The notes: generated by a model from the letters alone, not told the origin. DNA of 64,000 bases from an uncultured Maritimibacter sp. (GCA_913063035.1 CAJXYS010000004.1:41807-105806), one strand, 5' to 3'; positions 8,867 to 18,622 are shown, numbered from the stretch's first letter. Program-made: numbers and translations.

Positions 8867-11800
8867 TCAGACCTCGGCCTGGTTGCGCAGCAGCTCGAAA
8901 TTGTCGGCGGTGAAGCCCGAAAGCGCATCGCCCGTGAGGCCCACGAAATCGGCGATGTAGTCGATGTCGGCATAGTCGTCGCTTTCATCGTCCGGCGTGC
9001 CGCTGTCGCGAACCGCCACGTCGCCATCCGCACCGAAGCCGACCTTGGCCAGCGACGACCCGCTCGCATCGCCCGAAAGCACGAAGAGCACGTCGCCCTC
9101 GCCCATGCCGGTAAGGCTGTCGTTGATGAGCTGCACGACATCCGCGTCCTCGAAATCTTCCATCGCGCCCTCGAAGATCACCAGCCCGGTGTCGTCGCTG
9201 ACCGCGAGGGTTTCGCCCGTCGCGACCTTCTGGATGGCGTCGCCGCCGACACCGCCGATGCTGTAGTCGTCGACATCGACCAGGATCGCGTCGGCATTCT
9301 CGCCAGCGCCGGTTTCGAAGCCGTAAATCGTCTCGAGCCCGCCGAAGCCCGCGGAACTCTCGACCACCACGCTCTGCGTGCCGGCGCCATCAATGCCCTG
9401 CAGGTGGGCGAAGCCCTCGAAACCGAAACCGCCGTCATCGGCCGGCACCCCGAAGCCGATGCCATAGCTGCCATTGCCCGTTTCCGGGGTGACGCCGAAA
9501 CTCACGAGTTCCACCGTCGCGGCGGTGTCGTTCCGGATGGCGGCGTAGTCGATATCGACCTGGAAATAGGCATAGTCGAGATTGGCGTTTACTTCCCCCG
9601 TCTCAACCGTGTCATCTTCCTGCACATGCGTTCCGTAGCTGGGCGTGACAGTGTCGTCGTACCCGACTGCGCCGCCGAAGAAGATGTCGAAATCGAAGCC
9701 GTCGATCAGGTCCGGCGCGCCCGCGAAGAAGTCCAGCGCCGCCTCGCGATCCACGGCGACGGTCACGGTGTCGCCCTCGCGGGTGATCTTCAACTCGCCC
9801 TCGTCCCCGTTCAGGTTGCCAAGGAAGAAGCTGTCATCGTCGGAAAGCGTGTCGTCGCTGAAATCGGACAGCCCGCCGCCATCGACGATCGCGTCTTGGC
9901 CGTCAGCCACGAAACTGTCATTGCTGTCCTCCAGCATCCCCACCGCGTCGGTGAAGGTACCGGTCGCGAGATCATAGGCGAAGCCGGTGAAGTACTCGTC
10001 CTCGGCCCGATCACCGGGATCGGAGAGCAGGACCGTGATCGGGTCACCGGTCGCCGGGTCGACACGCAGCGCATCGATGACCAGGTCGCCATACTCGTCC
10101 AGCTCGACCCCGAATTCGCGCGCCGTGACGGTGCCACCCGCCGCGACCGACGCCAGGTAACCGGCCTGCGGATCGAACTCCTCGGCCGAGACGTCTTCCT
10201 TCACGAGGATCACCGCCGCCGGCCCGTCGGCCGGAAACGCCACGTCCTCGGCGATCACGATGACGTTGTCGGCCAGGTCCCCAGTGCTCAAGCCGAGATC
10301 GCTTAGGGTGATGGTCTGCCCAGCGATCCCGGTGGTGTCGATATTCGTGCCATCGGACCCCAGCGCCCCGGCCAGCTGCGCCGCCGGGATATCATAGAGG
10401 GTGACCGCGGGATCGTCGTTCTGCCCGACGGTCTCGCCTGACAGGGTCAGGTTCGACTGTACGATGCCGAGCCCGTCGTCGGTGAGGGTCACGAAAGACG
10501 ACAGCGCCGCGAGATCGGTTTCTTCGGGGCCGCCGTCGAAGGCGAAGCTTTCCGCCAGCTGGCCGTCGGCACCGTAGAGCAGCGCCTTGTAATGGAAGTC
10601 GGACAGCCGGTCGGACTCGGTGACGGTGTAGTCCATGTCCAGGACGGCGACGAACTGCCCGTTCGAGAGCGTGCCCGTCTCCTCGATCTCGGCCGCGAAA
10701 TTCTCGACGCCGGCGACCGCATCCACCTCCGGCCGGATCACCCGCCCGCCATGGGCAAAGACCGTCTGGCCGTCGATATCGGAATTGACCAGCAGGTTGA
10801 GCGTCACGCTCGTGGCGCCCGCGGCCGCGATGGTGACGGGCACGGCGGCGGTGCTGCCGTCGAGCGCCTCGATGTCCTCGGGCGGGATGGCGATGCTGAA
10901 GACGCCGTTCGCGCCGGTCTGGCCGGTATAGGTCTCTTCGCCGATGGTCACGCTCACCTCGGTGCCCGCGTCGACGTTCGACACCGCCCCGTCGACGGTG
11001 TTCTCCCTTTCGACGAGATTGCCGCCCTCGTCGAATTCCTGCGCGTCGAAGACGACGACATCGCCGTCCTGCTCGCCACCCTCGAGGGTGATGGCCGGTC
11101 CGGTCTGGTCGGTCACCTCCACCTCGGTCGTGGCGGCGGCGGAGTCCTGCAGACCGTCATTGGCCACGGCCGAGATCGTGTATGTCTCGACCGCGGCGCT
11201 CGAGAGATCGAGCGCCTCGGTCGCCCAGGCGCCCGTTTCGTCCGCGGTCACCGTGATGTCCCCGGCAAAGAGCGTCGAGCTGAGCGTGACGGTCGCCCCC
11301 GCCTCGGCCGTACCGGAAATGGTGACCGAACCGGCCTCGTTCGGGTCGATCACGTCGTCGCCCGCGACGGTGGCGATCACCGGCGCGGCGGGCGGGGCGA
11401 CATTCACCGTCACCGCGCGCGTCGCGGGCGCGGAGCTGTTCCCGACCGAGTCGGCCGCCGTCGCCGAAAGCGTGAGCGCCCCGTCGCTGGCCCCCGAGAG
11501 ATCCGCCGTCACCGTCCAGGCGCCGTCGGCCCCGGCGGTCGCCGTGAGGTCGGCGATGCCGTCCCCGCTGACCGTGACGGTCGCGCCTGCCTCGGCCGTG
11601 CCGGAAATGGTCAGCGAGTCGGCCTCGGTCGCGTCGATCACGTCGTCGCCCGCGACGGTGGCGATCACCGGTGCATCGGGCACGGTGGCGTCGAGGGTGA
11701 CCTGCGCGGTCTGGGCGGCGCTGGTGACCTCGGTCGGCGTGCCTTCGGCGGTCTCGACTTCGGTGGTGGCGGTGACGGAAACCTCATGCGCGCCATCCGC

Positions 11801-13369
11801 CGGAAGATCCTCGGCGGCGAAGGTCACGGACCAGGTGTTGTCCGTTCCCACGGTCGTGGTGGCGGTTTCGTCCCCGAACGCGACGGTGATCTCGGTCTCT
11901 TCACGGCCCGTGCCGGTGAAGGTCACGCCCGCAGCGGCCTCGGCGGCGTCGATTTCGGTGTCGACCTCGGCGAGGGTCGGGCGGAGCGGTCGGGCGGACT
12001 CGATTTCGCCCTCGATATCGAGGTCCCCCACATCGTTCCCGGCCTCGACCTCGTCCGCGAGCGTACCGGTGACGACAGACTGGACGGTCGCAATGCCGTC
12101 GCTGTTCGTCGCTTCGTCCACGGCTTCGTTGGCCACCCTGGCCGCCGTGGCGATGTCGGCGCTTCGTCCCGTGTCGAGCCCGGCCTCTTCAAGCGCCGCG
12201 TTAATTGCGGCGGCAATTTCGGTCTCCTCCGTGAGCGGGTCCTCGCCCTCCCCGGCATCTTGCAGCGCGCGGGCCAGCGCGGTCACCGCGGCACCGTCAT
12301 CGCCGCCCGCGGCCTTGGCCAGGCTCATGACGTTGGCGACCTTCGCCGCGGCCTGGAGTGCGGCGGGATCGTCACTCTCTGCCTCGGCCGCCTCCACCGG
12401 GTCGAGCGACGTCAGAGGCTCGCTATAATCCTCCAGCCCGAGCTTCGTCTTGATGACCTCTTCGGCCTCGGCGGCGTCGAGCGGTTCATCGTCTTCTGCG
12501 GTCGCCTCCACCAACGACTGCACCAGCGTCGTCAGCGGCGTCACAACGGTCGAGCCCGCCGGGGCGGTCAGCGTGCCGGTGAAGGGCTCACCGGTGGAAA
12601 TGTCGATGCCGTCAATCGAGGTCAGCACCATGTCGGCGTCGAAGATGGACCGGTCGAAGAACCCGATATCTGGCTCCTCATCTTCGTCATCTGCGGTGAA
12701 GGTGTAGCGTTCGCCCTCATCCCACCTGCCGTTTTCATTGGCATCGTGGAACACGCGCGCCCCGGCCAGGTAGCCGTCGGCGACGGGTGCGAACTCGGGC
12801 GCCCCCGCCCCGCCGCCGTCCGGATCGGAGCCCGACGCGACGGCCGCCGCCCCGCCGAGCGCCAGGCCGCCGGCCGCGATCTGGCCGAGCCCGAGCCCGA
12901 GCCCCGCCGGCGCCACGCCCGCGGCCGCGGCGATGGCCTCGCCCGTGGCGGCGGCCACCATCACCTCGCCGCCGGCACCGGTCGTCACGGCCCCGGCGGG
13001 CAAGGTGGTCGTCCGCCCGCCGGACAGCGTGACCTCGACCTGCCCGTCCGCCAGCACGCGGAAGCTCTCGACGCCCTCGACGTCGGACAGCGCGACCAGC
13101 TCCTGCGTGGCCTGCGCGGCCGCCGCCATCGGCAGCAGCAGCGTCATGCCGGACAGCCCGGCCGCGACGGCGCGCTGATTCTTTCGCACCCAGTCGCGGA
13201 CGAATCGCCGGCGCGCCGACGAATCACGCGGCACGTCCACCGGCCGGGCGCCCTCGGCCCGCGCCAGATCCGCGTCGTCTGCAAAGAAAACCCCGGGGAG
13301 AACGGTGTAGCCATCGGTCGCCCGGGCCAGAACCATCTTCCGCACCGTCGCGCGCACGTCATCCGTCAT
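8867..13369 (-). CDS. Large repeat-containing surface adhesin, BapA/LapA-like, type I secreted
   Basis: A 1500-residue acidic protein. Residues about 85-180 resemble a BapA-type prefix: an alanine-rich hydrophobic stretch, a beta-rich ADGQVEVTLSGGRTTTLPAG segment, then a glycine-rich segment; such N-terminal modules hold related adhesins at the surface. An EF-hand-like DANENGRWDEGE loop follows near 210, then an alanine-rich helical region (about 290-460) and three Ig-like beta domains (about 480-565, 566-660, 661-755) with near-duplicate openings PVIATVAGDDVID. Aspartate-rich beta sequence continues to a C-terminal export region. No classic RTX nonapeptides were found. ATG 13369 has AGGGA 9 bp upstream and is preferred to TTG 13378. 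It heads the secretion operon. The adhesin role is inferred from architecture and neighbours. Confidence 0.85.
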   Translation of the reverse strand: MTDDVRATVRKMVLARATDGYTVLPGVFFADDADLARAEGARPVDVPRDSSARRRFVRDWVRKNQRAVAAGLSGMTLLLPMAAAAQATQELVALSDVEGVESFRVLADGQVEVTLSGGRTTTLPAGAVTTGAGGEVMVAAATGEAIAAAAGVAPAGLGLGLGQIAAGGLALGGAAAVASGSDPDGGGAGAPEFAPVADGYLAGARVFHDANENGRWDEGERYTFTADDEDEEPDIGFFDRSIFDADMVLTSIDGIDISTGEPFTGTLTAPAGSTVVTPLTTLVQSLVEATAEDDEPLDAAEAEEVIKTKLGLEDYSEPLTSLDPVEAAEAESDDPAALQAAAKVANVMSLAKAAGGDDGAAVTALARALQDAGEGEDPLTEETEIAAAINAALEEAGLDTGRSADIATAARVANEAVDEATNSDGIATVQSVVTGTLADEVEAGNDVGDLDIEGEIESARPLRPTLAEVDTEIDAAEAAAGVTFTGTGREETEITVAFGDETATTTVGTDNTWSVTFAAEDLPADGAHEVSVTATTEVETAEGTPTEVTSAAQTAQVTLDATVPDAPVIATVAGDDVIDATEADSLTISGTAEAGATVTVSGDGIADLTATAGADGAWTVTADLSGASDGALTLSATAADSVGNSSAPATRAVTVNVAPPAAPVIATVAGDDVIDPNEAGSVTISGTAEAGATVTLSSTLFAGDITVTADETGAWATEALDLSSAAVETYTISAVANDGLQDSAAATTEVEVTDQTGPAITLEGGEQDGDVVVFDAQEFDEGGNLVERENTVDGAVSNVDAGTEVSVTIGEETYTGQTGANGVFSIAIPPEDIEALDGSTAAVPVTIAAAGATSVTLNLLVNSDIDGQTVFAHGGRVIRPEVDAVAGVENFAAEIEETGTLSNGQFVAVLDMDYTVTESDRLSDFHYKALLYGADGQLAESFAFDGGPEETDLAALSSFVTLTDDGLGIVQSNLTLSGETVGQNDDPAVTLYDIPAAQLAGALGSDGTNIDTTGIAGQTITLSDLGLSTGDLADNVIVIAEDVAFPADGPAAVILVKEDVSAEEFDPQAGYLASVAAGGTVTAREFGVELDEYGDLVIDALRVDPATGDPITVLLSDPGDRAEDEYFTGFAYDLATGTFTDAVGMLEDSNDSFVADGQDAIVDGGGLSDFSDDTLSDDDSFFLGNLNGDEGELKITREGDTVTVAVDREAALDFFAGAPDLIDGFDFDIFFGGAVGYDDTVTPSYGTHVQEDDTVETGEVNANLDYAYFQVDIDYAAIRNDTAATVELVSFGVTPETGNGSYGIGFGVPADDGGFGFEGFAHLQGIDGAGTQSVVVESSAGFGGLETIYGFETGAGENADAILVDVDDYSIGGVGGDAIQKVATGETLAVSDDTGLVIFEGAMEDFEDADVVQLINDSLTGMGEGDVLFVLSGDASGSSLAKVGFGADGDVAVRDSGTPDDESDDYADIDYIADFVGLTGDALSGFTADNFELLRNQAEV
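11345..11671 (-). repeat. Duplicated Ig-like module in the adhesin gene
   Basis: The 39 bases at 11345-11383 are identical to 11633-11671, a spacing of 288 bp or exactly 96 codons. Both copies encode the VIATVAGDDVID opening of an Ig-like domain, and the following bases encode similar ISGTAEAGATVT strands. This shows recent tandem duplication of one domain within the adhesin, a site where domain number may vary between strains. Confidence 0.85.
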
Positions 13370-13736
13370 GTCGGTCAATCCCTGTACTCGTTACTCATTA
13401 ACACCGCCCCGCGGGTGGCGTGATCATTGTCCAACCCGCCGCAACGGTCAAGCCGCGTCGGCGGAACCGGCGGAATTCCTTACCCGGGCCGCCCGACAGG
13501 CCGGGCGATGTCCGCGTAACGAAAGAGGTTTCGCCCGGACAACCGGCTAGCCCCGCGGCCCCGGTCCGAAACGCCGCGCCCGTTGCCGCCCCCGTCGCGC
13601 CGTTCGCCGAAGCCAGGCCGGTCCGGCCCCAGGAGCGTAAACGGCCAGTGAGCCTGCCGCTCCCCTTGACGGCAACCGGTTTGCATTGGCGCCCCGAATC
13701 TGAGAGCCCCGCGCCCGAGCCAAGGGAGACCCGACA
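13370..13736. other. Intergenic stretch upstream of the adhesin operon
   Basis: A 367-bp divergent gap between the adhesin (minus) and the acetyltransferase (plus). The first 30 bp on the adhesin side (reading minus, GTTAATGAGTAACGAGTACA) are AT-richer and probably include the adhesin leader. The plus-strand end holds AAGGGAG before the GTG start at 13737. No convincing gene, operator palindrome or RNA was recognised in the GC-rich middle. Confidence 0.4.
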
Positions 13737-14195
13737 GTGACCGCGCTTTCGATCCGGCGAAACGCACCCTTCGACCTTGCCCCGCTGGCCCGGCTTCTGA
13801 GCGACCGGGCAGAGCTGGCACTGGTCAACCCGAACGCCAAGCATCCCTTCGACCCGCTCGAATGGCAGGAGAAATGGCTGAACGAGGCCGATGACGCGTC
13901 CTTCTACCTTGTGGACGGGTCCGGGCATGAGCTGGGGTTCTTCGCGCTGCGCGTGGGTGTCGGCCCCGAGGTCCGGCACCTGACCTATGTCTATGTCGAC
14001 CCGGCCGCGCGCGGCGGTGCCGGCGCGCAGATGGCCGCGCTGGTCGAAGAGGCCGCGCGGGGGCTCGGCGCGCTCTCGATCACCCTGAAGGTGGAGGCCG
14101 CGAACGCCAGGGCGCTGAACGCCTATCTGGCCGCGGGATACGAGGCGCTCGCGCGGCGCGGCGGCATGGTCACGATGCGGCGCGACCTCGGCTGA
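13737..14195 (+). CDS. GNAT-family N-acetyltransferase
   Basis: A 152-residue acetyltransferase of the GCN5-related fold. The acetyl-CoA binding region is visible as VYVDPAARGGAGAQMAALVEEAA (about residues 86-108), replacing the usual R/Q-x-x-G-x-G/A loop with RGGAGAQ, followed by the strand SITLKVEAANARALNAYLAAGYE that closes the fold. Translation starts at GTG 13737, supported by AAGGGAG about 8 bp upstream. It stands alone, divergent from the adhesin operon and convergent to the next gene. The substrate cannot be predicted; members of this family acetylate small amines, antibiotics or protein N termini. Confidence 0.85.
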   Translation: MTALSIRRNAPFDLAPLARLLSDRAELALVNPNAKHPFDPLEWQEKWLNEADDASFYLVDGSGHELGFFALRVGVGPEVRHLTYVYVDPAARGGAGAQMAALVEEAARGLGALSITLKVEAANARALNAYLAAGYEALARRGGMVTMRRDLG

Positions 14196-14384
14196 ACGGC
14201 CGGGCACGGTCACGATCCGCGGCGCGCTCGCAGCGGCTGCGGACGATCCGCCTTTACAGCAGCCGGCCCAACGCGCACCCTAGCCGCGTCCCCGTTCGGT
14301 TTCGAGTGCCCGAGTTCCCGCGTGCCACAGCCCCCCTTGCCCCCCGCGCCGCAAACCCGGCCCAAACGCTGCCGCGCCGCCGGT

Positions 14385-16121
14385 CTACCAGTGGTTCTCC
14401 AGCAGGAAGGCCCGTTCCTCGCGGTAGAAGGGGATCTCCTTCAGGGCCTCGATCATCGCGGCATGGCGCCTGCAGGCGTCTTCGTGAAGCGCCATCAGCC
14501 GACCGTCGGCGGCGTAGCGCGCATACTGCGCGCGAAAGAGCGGGTCGGCCCGGTCGAAGGAAATCTCGCGCTCCGCGTGGTGGTTGCGCAGCCGCCAGTA
14601 CCGACGCGAGACGCGATGCCGCGGCCGGACCACGTCCCCGCGATGATGTTTCATCAGGTAGGAATCGAGCGCGCGGAGCGCGAAATGGTCGAGCACGGCC
14701 AGATCATAGGTGCCGCGGCAATCATGCCCGTTGCGCCGGGCGTCCTCGGTGAAATGCGCCACCCGCGCACCGGAGCCGTCCAGCCAGAGGACCGGGTCAG
14801 CGCCGGTCGCGACATCGGGGCGATGGTTGCGGATCGCCTGCACCCGCGGCCCCAGCCGGGTGATCGATTTCACCCCCCGATGCGCCTTGCGCCGGCGCGG
14901 CGCCAGCGTCTGGTGACCGGGGAACTGGTCGCGCACGAAACCCGGCGCAAAGCGCGCGCGGCCGTTGCTGCCGTGGTTCAGTTCCGTCAGGCTCAGCACG
15001 TCGAAGCGTCCCGTCGCCGCGAAGAGGTCGCAGAGCCGTCCCGCGCCGACCCGGATGTTGATGAACTCGTCGACGTCCATCGAGACGAAGAAATCCGCCG
15101 CGCGGAACGCCGGCAGCCCCTGGGCGAAGGCCAGCGCCGCCGCCTGGAACCCCGTGCCCCCCGCCACCGCGGCCGGGTTCGGCAGATGCATCACCTCGCC
15201 CATCTCGTGCAGCCGGTCGAGAAGTTCGAGCGTGCCGTCGCTGCAATGATTGGTGAAGACGACCACGTCGGTCACCCCGATGGCCCTGTGCCAGGCGAGC
15301 CATTCGAGGATGTAGGGGCCTTCGTCCTTCATGCAGGTCGCGATCATCACCCGGGGCTCGGCGATCGGCCAGCTCCGGTAACCGCGGACCGGCATGGTGC
15401 TGGTTTCGGGATGCAGCGGCGCGATCCGACGATCCGGCGCGGCCCGGACGAAATGGCGGACGCTGGTCTCGCGGTTGCGCGGCAGGGCGAGGAAACCCGC
15501 CGCCTCGAGCCCATCGTGGATCGCCTCGACGCCCGCGGCGCCATAGACGCGCGGGTGCAGCTCGAGCACGATCTCGCGTATTCCGGCAAGATCGGCGCCG
15601 GCCAGCAGCGCGCGCTCGGCGCCCTCGATATCGCAGGCCAGGACGCTCGGCCGGAACTCTGCCAGCAGCGTATCGAAATCGACGGCCGGCACGTCGAGCA
15701 CCTCGTGCGTGCCGCGCGGCTCGCCTGCGGTGGAGGAAGCCCAGAAACTCTCGTGCCGGAAAAACCCGACGCGCGCATCGCCGCCGCGCGTGACGGCGGC
15801 GGCGCGGATCGCGACCCCGGCGACGCCGTTCAGACGGTGGGTCTCGGCGATGAGCGGGATCAGGGCGGGATCGGCCTCGACGGTCATCACGGCCCCGACC
15901 CCGTTCACCGTCGCCGCCACCGTCGACAAGAGCCCGATCCCGCCGCCGAGTTCCAGGACCCGGTCGCCCGGGCGGATCGCGGCGCGCAGCGCCCGCGCCT
16001 CGCCGGCCTCGTAGCGCCCCTTGCGCAGGGACTGTTCGATGCGCCCGGTCACGATCCCGGGGATGATCGGGATCCGGACGCCCTGAACCTCGATAACCTC
16101 GTCGTAACTCAGATCCACCAT
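14385..16121 (-). CDS. Fusion of an FkbM-type methyltransferase and a family-2-like glycosyltransferase
   Basis: A 578-residue protein with two catalytic modules. Residues about 25-230 are a SAM-dependent methyltransferase of the FkbM type: GDRVLELGGGIGLLSTVAA is the SAM loop, TVEADP the acidic strand end, and VLACDIEGAE the following motif. Residues about 255-500 are a GT-A-like domain of the Glyco_tranf_2_4 group, with MIATCMKDEGPYILEWLAWH, a TNHCSDGT nucleotide-binding turn and SMDVDEFINI as the DxD-type metal motif. ATG 16121 was chosen because upstream residues look non-coding. It is divergent from a similar gene at 16298. The probable job is adding and O-methylating a sugar on a surface polysaccharide or protein glycan; the acceptor is unknown. 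Confidence 0.82.
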   Translation of the reverse strand: MVDLSYDEVIEVQGVRIPIIPGIVTGRIEQSLRKGRYEAGEARALRAAIRPGDRVLELGGGIGLLSTVAATVNGVGAVMTVEADPALIPLIAETHRLNGVAGVAIRAAAVTRGGDARVGFFRHESFWASSTAGEPRGTHEVLDVPAVDFDTLLAEFRPSVLACDIEGAERALLAGADLAGIREIVLELHPRVYGAAGVEAIHDGLEAAGFLALPRNRETSVRHFVRAAPDRRIAPLHPETSTMPVRGYRSWPIAEPRVMIATCMKDEGPYILEWLAWHRAIGVTDVVVFTNHCSDGTLELLDRLHEMGEVMHLPNPAAVAGGTGFQAAALAFAQGLPAFRAADFFVSMDVDEFINIRVGAGRLCDLFAATGRFDVLSLTELNHGSNGRARFAPGFVRDQFPGHQTLAPRRRKAHRGVKSITRLGPRVQAIRNHRPDVATGADPVLWLDGSGARVAHFTEDARRNGHDCRGTYDLAVLDHFALRALDSYLMKHHRGDVVRPRHRVSRRYWRLRNHHAEREISFDRADPLFRAQYARYAADGRLMALHEDACRRHAAMIEALKEIPFYREERAFLLENHW

Positions 16122-16297
16122 GCAGACCCACTCACACGCGACACCACGCACCGGCCATGCACCCAGACTAACGCCCACCGCGGGAAAATCCATTTGTTTC
16201 CAGCATGCACGCCACCGCCTTTCATCTTGCTGAACGCGGCCCGCCTTGCATCCGGCACCCGGCCCCGCGCCGCCGACCCGCGGCACGGGGCGGCGGC
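16122..16297. promoter_or_regulatory. Divergent promoter region between two glycosyltransferase genes
   Basis: A 176-bp gap between two divergently oriented genes of related function, so it must hold promoters for both. The segment 16190-16240 is AT-richer than the surroundings. No clear palindrome was recognised. Longer upstream readings exist for both genes but would overlap here and lack family similarity. Confidence 0.35.
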
Positions 16298-17920
16298 ATG
16301 AGCGCCCGCGATCCATCCCTGCTGGTCATCGCGACCATGAAGAACGAGGCGCCCTATCTGCTGGAATGGCTCGCCTATCACCGCGCGATCGGCTTTACCG
16401 CGTTCCTGATCTACACGAACGACTGCACCGACGGCACCGACCTGCTGCTCGACCGGCTGGCGCAGCGGGGGCTTGTCACCCATGTGCGCAACAGGGTGCT
16501 GCGCCGCGGGCCGCAGAAATCGGCGCTCAAATATGCCCTGGCGCATGATCTCTACGCGCGGGCCGACTGGGTCTTCGTCTGTGACGCCGACGAGTTCCTG
16601 AACATCCGCACCGGCGCGGGCCGGGTCGCTGACCTGATCGCGCACTATCCCGACGCGGACGCGATTCCCGTGACCTGGCGGCTCTTCTCGAATAACGGTC
16701 TTGCCGACCTGCCCACGGGCCTTTTGACCGAACTGCTGACCGATGCCGAGCCCGAGCGCCTCGGGGCCGGGGATCGGGCCCGGTTCGTCAAGACCCTGTT
16801 TCGGCCGGCACAAGACATCGAACGGCTCGGCGTGCATGCCCCGATCTACGCACCGGACGCCAGGCATGACATCCGGTGGGGATGCACGGAGCGTGCTGCA
16901 AATCCGACCGCCGATCCGCGGCGATCACGTGCCTTCCCAGGCTACGCCACTGCCCAGGTCAATCACTATGCGGTCCGCACCGTGGATGCGTTCCTCCTTA
17001 AACGAGAGCGCGGGAACGCGAACCACGTGGGCGACACGCTCGGTCTGGCCTATTGGCAGCGCTGGTGCCGCGGCGGCGTCCGGGACACCTCGATCCAGCG
17101 CCACGCGCCGGCGCTGCATGCCGGGCTTTCGGCCCTGCGGGCCGATCCGCTGACCACGGCGCTGGAGGCTGCCGCCCGGGACATCCACCGGGATCGCCTG
17201 GCCGCGTTGCTGGCCGATCCTGACTACCGGGTGTTGCGCGCCGCCCTGACCGGCGCGGAAGACACCGTGCCGGCGCCTGCACCGGCGACACGCGCGGCGC
17301 CCGGTCTCGACGAAATCCGCGCCGACACGGCCCGGCGCACCCGCGCGCCGAAACGCCTCGCGCTGCGCCAGAAGATGCTGGACGAGGTCATGCCCAAGGG
17401 CGGGCGCTGCGCCGAGATCGGCGTCTGGGAAGGCCGTTTCTCGGCCGAGATCCTGCATTTCACCCGCCCTCGTGAACTGGTGATGGTCGATCCCTGGGAC
17501 CTGCTGGCCGCCACGCCGGACGACACGCTGACCCACGCCCGCCAGGCCGACGCCGAGGCCATGCGCGCCATGCACGCCCAGGTGCAGCGGCTCTACGGCG
17601 CCCGGGCCGACTGCACGATCCGGCGCGGCTTCTCGACCGAGATCCTGGCCGGCTACCCGGACCATTACTTCGACTGGGTCTATATCGACGGCAACCACCG
17701 CTACGACTTCGTGAAGGCGGATCTCGAGCTGGCGTTCCGCAAGGTCCGCCCCGGGGGCATCGTGGCCGGCGACGATCTCTTCTGGAAGCGCGAGGGCCGG
17801 CTCCATGTCCGCGAGGCGGTCTGCGACGTGCTCGAGGCCCGCGACAAGCGTGACGCCTTCAGCCGCCGCGGGCAGCAATACATCATCAAGGTGGCGCAGC
17901 CGCCCGGCAGCATTGGCTGA
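16298..17920 (+). CDS. Fusion of a family-2-like glycosyltransferase and a class I methyltransferase
   Basis: A 540-residue protein with the reverse module order to its divergent neighbour. Residues about 5-260 are the Glyco_tranf_2_4 type domain: LLVIATMKNEAPYLLEWLAYH, YTNDCTDGTD and CDADEFLNI (DxD-like metal motif), ending in the conserved QVNHYAVRTVDAFLLKRERG region. Residues about 355-540 are a SAM-dependent methyltransferase of the Methyltransf_24 group: GGRCAEIGVWEGRFS, LVMVDPWD, and DWVYIDGNHRYDFVKADLE before GGIVAGDDL. ATG 16298 is preferred over the ORF opening at 16205, whose first 31 residues look non-coding. It ends 37 bp from a convergent methyltransferase gene. Probable role in decorating an exported glycan. 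Confidence 0.82.
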   Translation: MSARDPSLLVIATMKNEAPYLLEWLAYHRAIGFTAFLIYTNDCTDGTDLLLDRLAQRGLVTHVRNRVLRRGPQKSALKYALAHDLYARADWVFVCDADEFLNIRTGAGRVADLIAHYPDADAIPVTWRLFSNNGLADLPTGLLTELLTDAEPERLGAGDRARFVKTLFRPAQDIERLGVHAPIYAPDARHDIRWGCTERAANPTADPRRSRAFPGYATAQVNHYAVRTVDAFLLKRERGNANHVGDTLGLAYWQRWCRGGVRDTSIQRHAPALHAGLSALRADPLTTALEAAARDIHRDRLAALLADPDYRVLRAALTGAEDTVPAPAPATRAAPGLDEIRADTARRTRAPKRLALRQKMLDEVMPKGGRCAEIGVWEGRFSAEILHFTRPRELVMVDPWDLLAATPDDTLTHARQADAEAMRAMHAQVQRLYGARADCTIRRGFSTEILAGYPDHYFDWVYIDGNHRYDFVKADLELAFRKVRPGGIVAGDDLFWKREGRLHVREAVCDVLEARDKRDAFSRRGQQYIIKVAQPPGSIG

Positions 17921-17957
17921 GCGGGACATTTCCGCCACCAGGACGCGCCGGGGCGCA

Positions 17958-18578
17958 TCAATAGCTCTTGAAGAACGTCGCGAGGAAGCGGCCGAGTTGC
18001 TGCCGCGGCAGGCCCATGGGCTCAATGGTGAACTTCGCCATGCGCCCCCGGGTTGCCACCGGCTCCAGAAAATCAAGAACACCCGCGTGCCGCGGCCGAA
18101 CGGTTCTCAGCTCGTCGCGGGGGTTCATGAAATCGTCGAAGAGAAGCACTACCGGCCTTTGCGTCATCACCAGCGTCGTCAGGGTGCAAGCCATGCGGAA
18201 CAACCCGTCCACCAGCACGAGATCGGGCTGTCGGAAATCCTCGCGTTCCCAGACCGAGACCGGATAGCGCCAGTAGTCCTTCCAGCGCGCGGGCCTCTTG
18301 TGGCGCCCCCACCGGCCGGTGGCGCCCAGGTCGACGCGGTGCAGGGCCACTGACGAGCGGGTCCGCTCCGAAGCCGTGATATAGGCTTCCACGCCGTCGG
18401 CCCAGCGGGCATCGCTTTCCACGCTAAAGATCGCCCGGCCCGGCAATTCCGAGGCAAGCATCGTCGATCCGCCGGACCCGTATTCGAGGATGACAAACGC
18501 GGCCATGTAATGGCTGCGCACCCACCCCGCCACCTCTTCGGGGAAGGTCAGGGCCCGGCGTTCGGTCGGTCCGGGCAT
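17958..18578 (-). CDS. Putative SAM-dependent methyltransferase-like protein of a glycan cluster
   Basis: A 206-residue protein with a Rossmann-type opening, FVILEYGSGGSTMLASELPG (SAM-binding style loop), then FSVESDARWADGVEAYI (acidic residue at strand 2), and PDLVLVDGLFR plus VLLFDDFMNPRDE further on. This matches the class I methyltransferase-like proteins found beside glycosyltransferases in polysaccharide loci. ATG 18578 has GGAGGT about 6 bp upstream, a strong ribosome site. It lies 44 bp downstream of the glycosyltransferase at 18623 on the same strand, so the two are likely co-transcribed. The methyl acceptor is unknown, and a non-catalytic role cannot be excluded. Confidence 0.7.
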   Translation of the reverse strand: MPGPTERRALTFPEEVAGWVRSHYMAAFVILEYGSGGSTMLASELPGRAIFSVESDARWADGVEAYITASERTRSSVALHRVDLGATGRWGRHKRPARWKDYWRYPVSVWEREDFRQPDLVLVDGLFRMACTLTTLVMTQRPVVLLFDDFMNPRDELRTVRPRHAGVLDFLEPVATRGRMAKFTIEPMGLPRQQLGRFLATFFKSY

Positions 18579-18622
18579 GGGGCACCTCCGTGGATCGTGC
18601 GGCGACGGCGCGCGCCGCGCGC

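Noticed and set aside
8867..13369. An RTX-type toxin
   Set aside because: No GGxGxDx nonapeptide tandem was found by reading; the architecture is adhesin-like.
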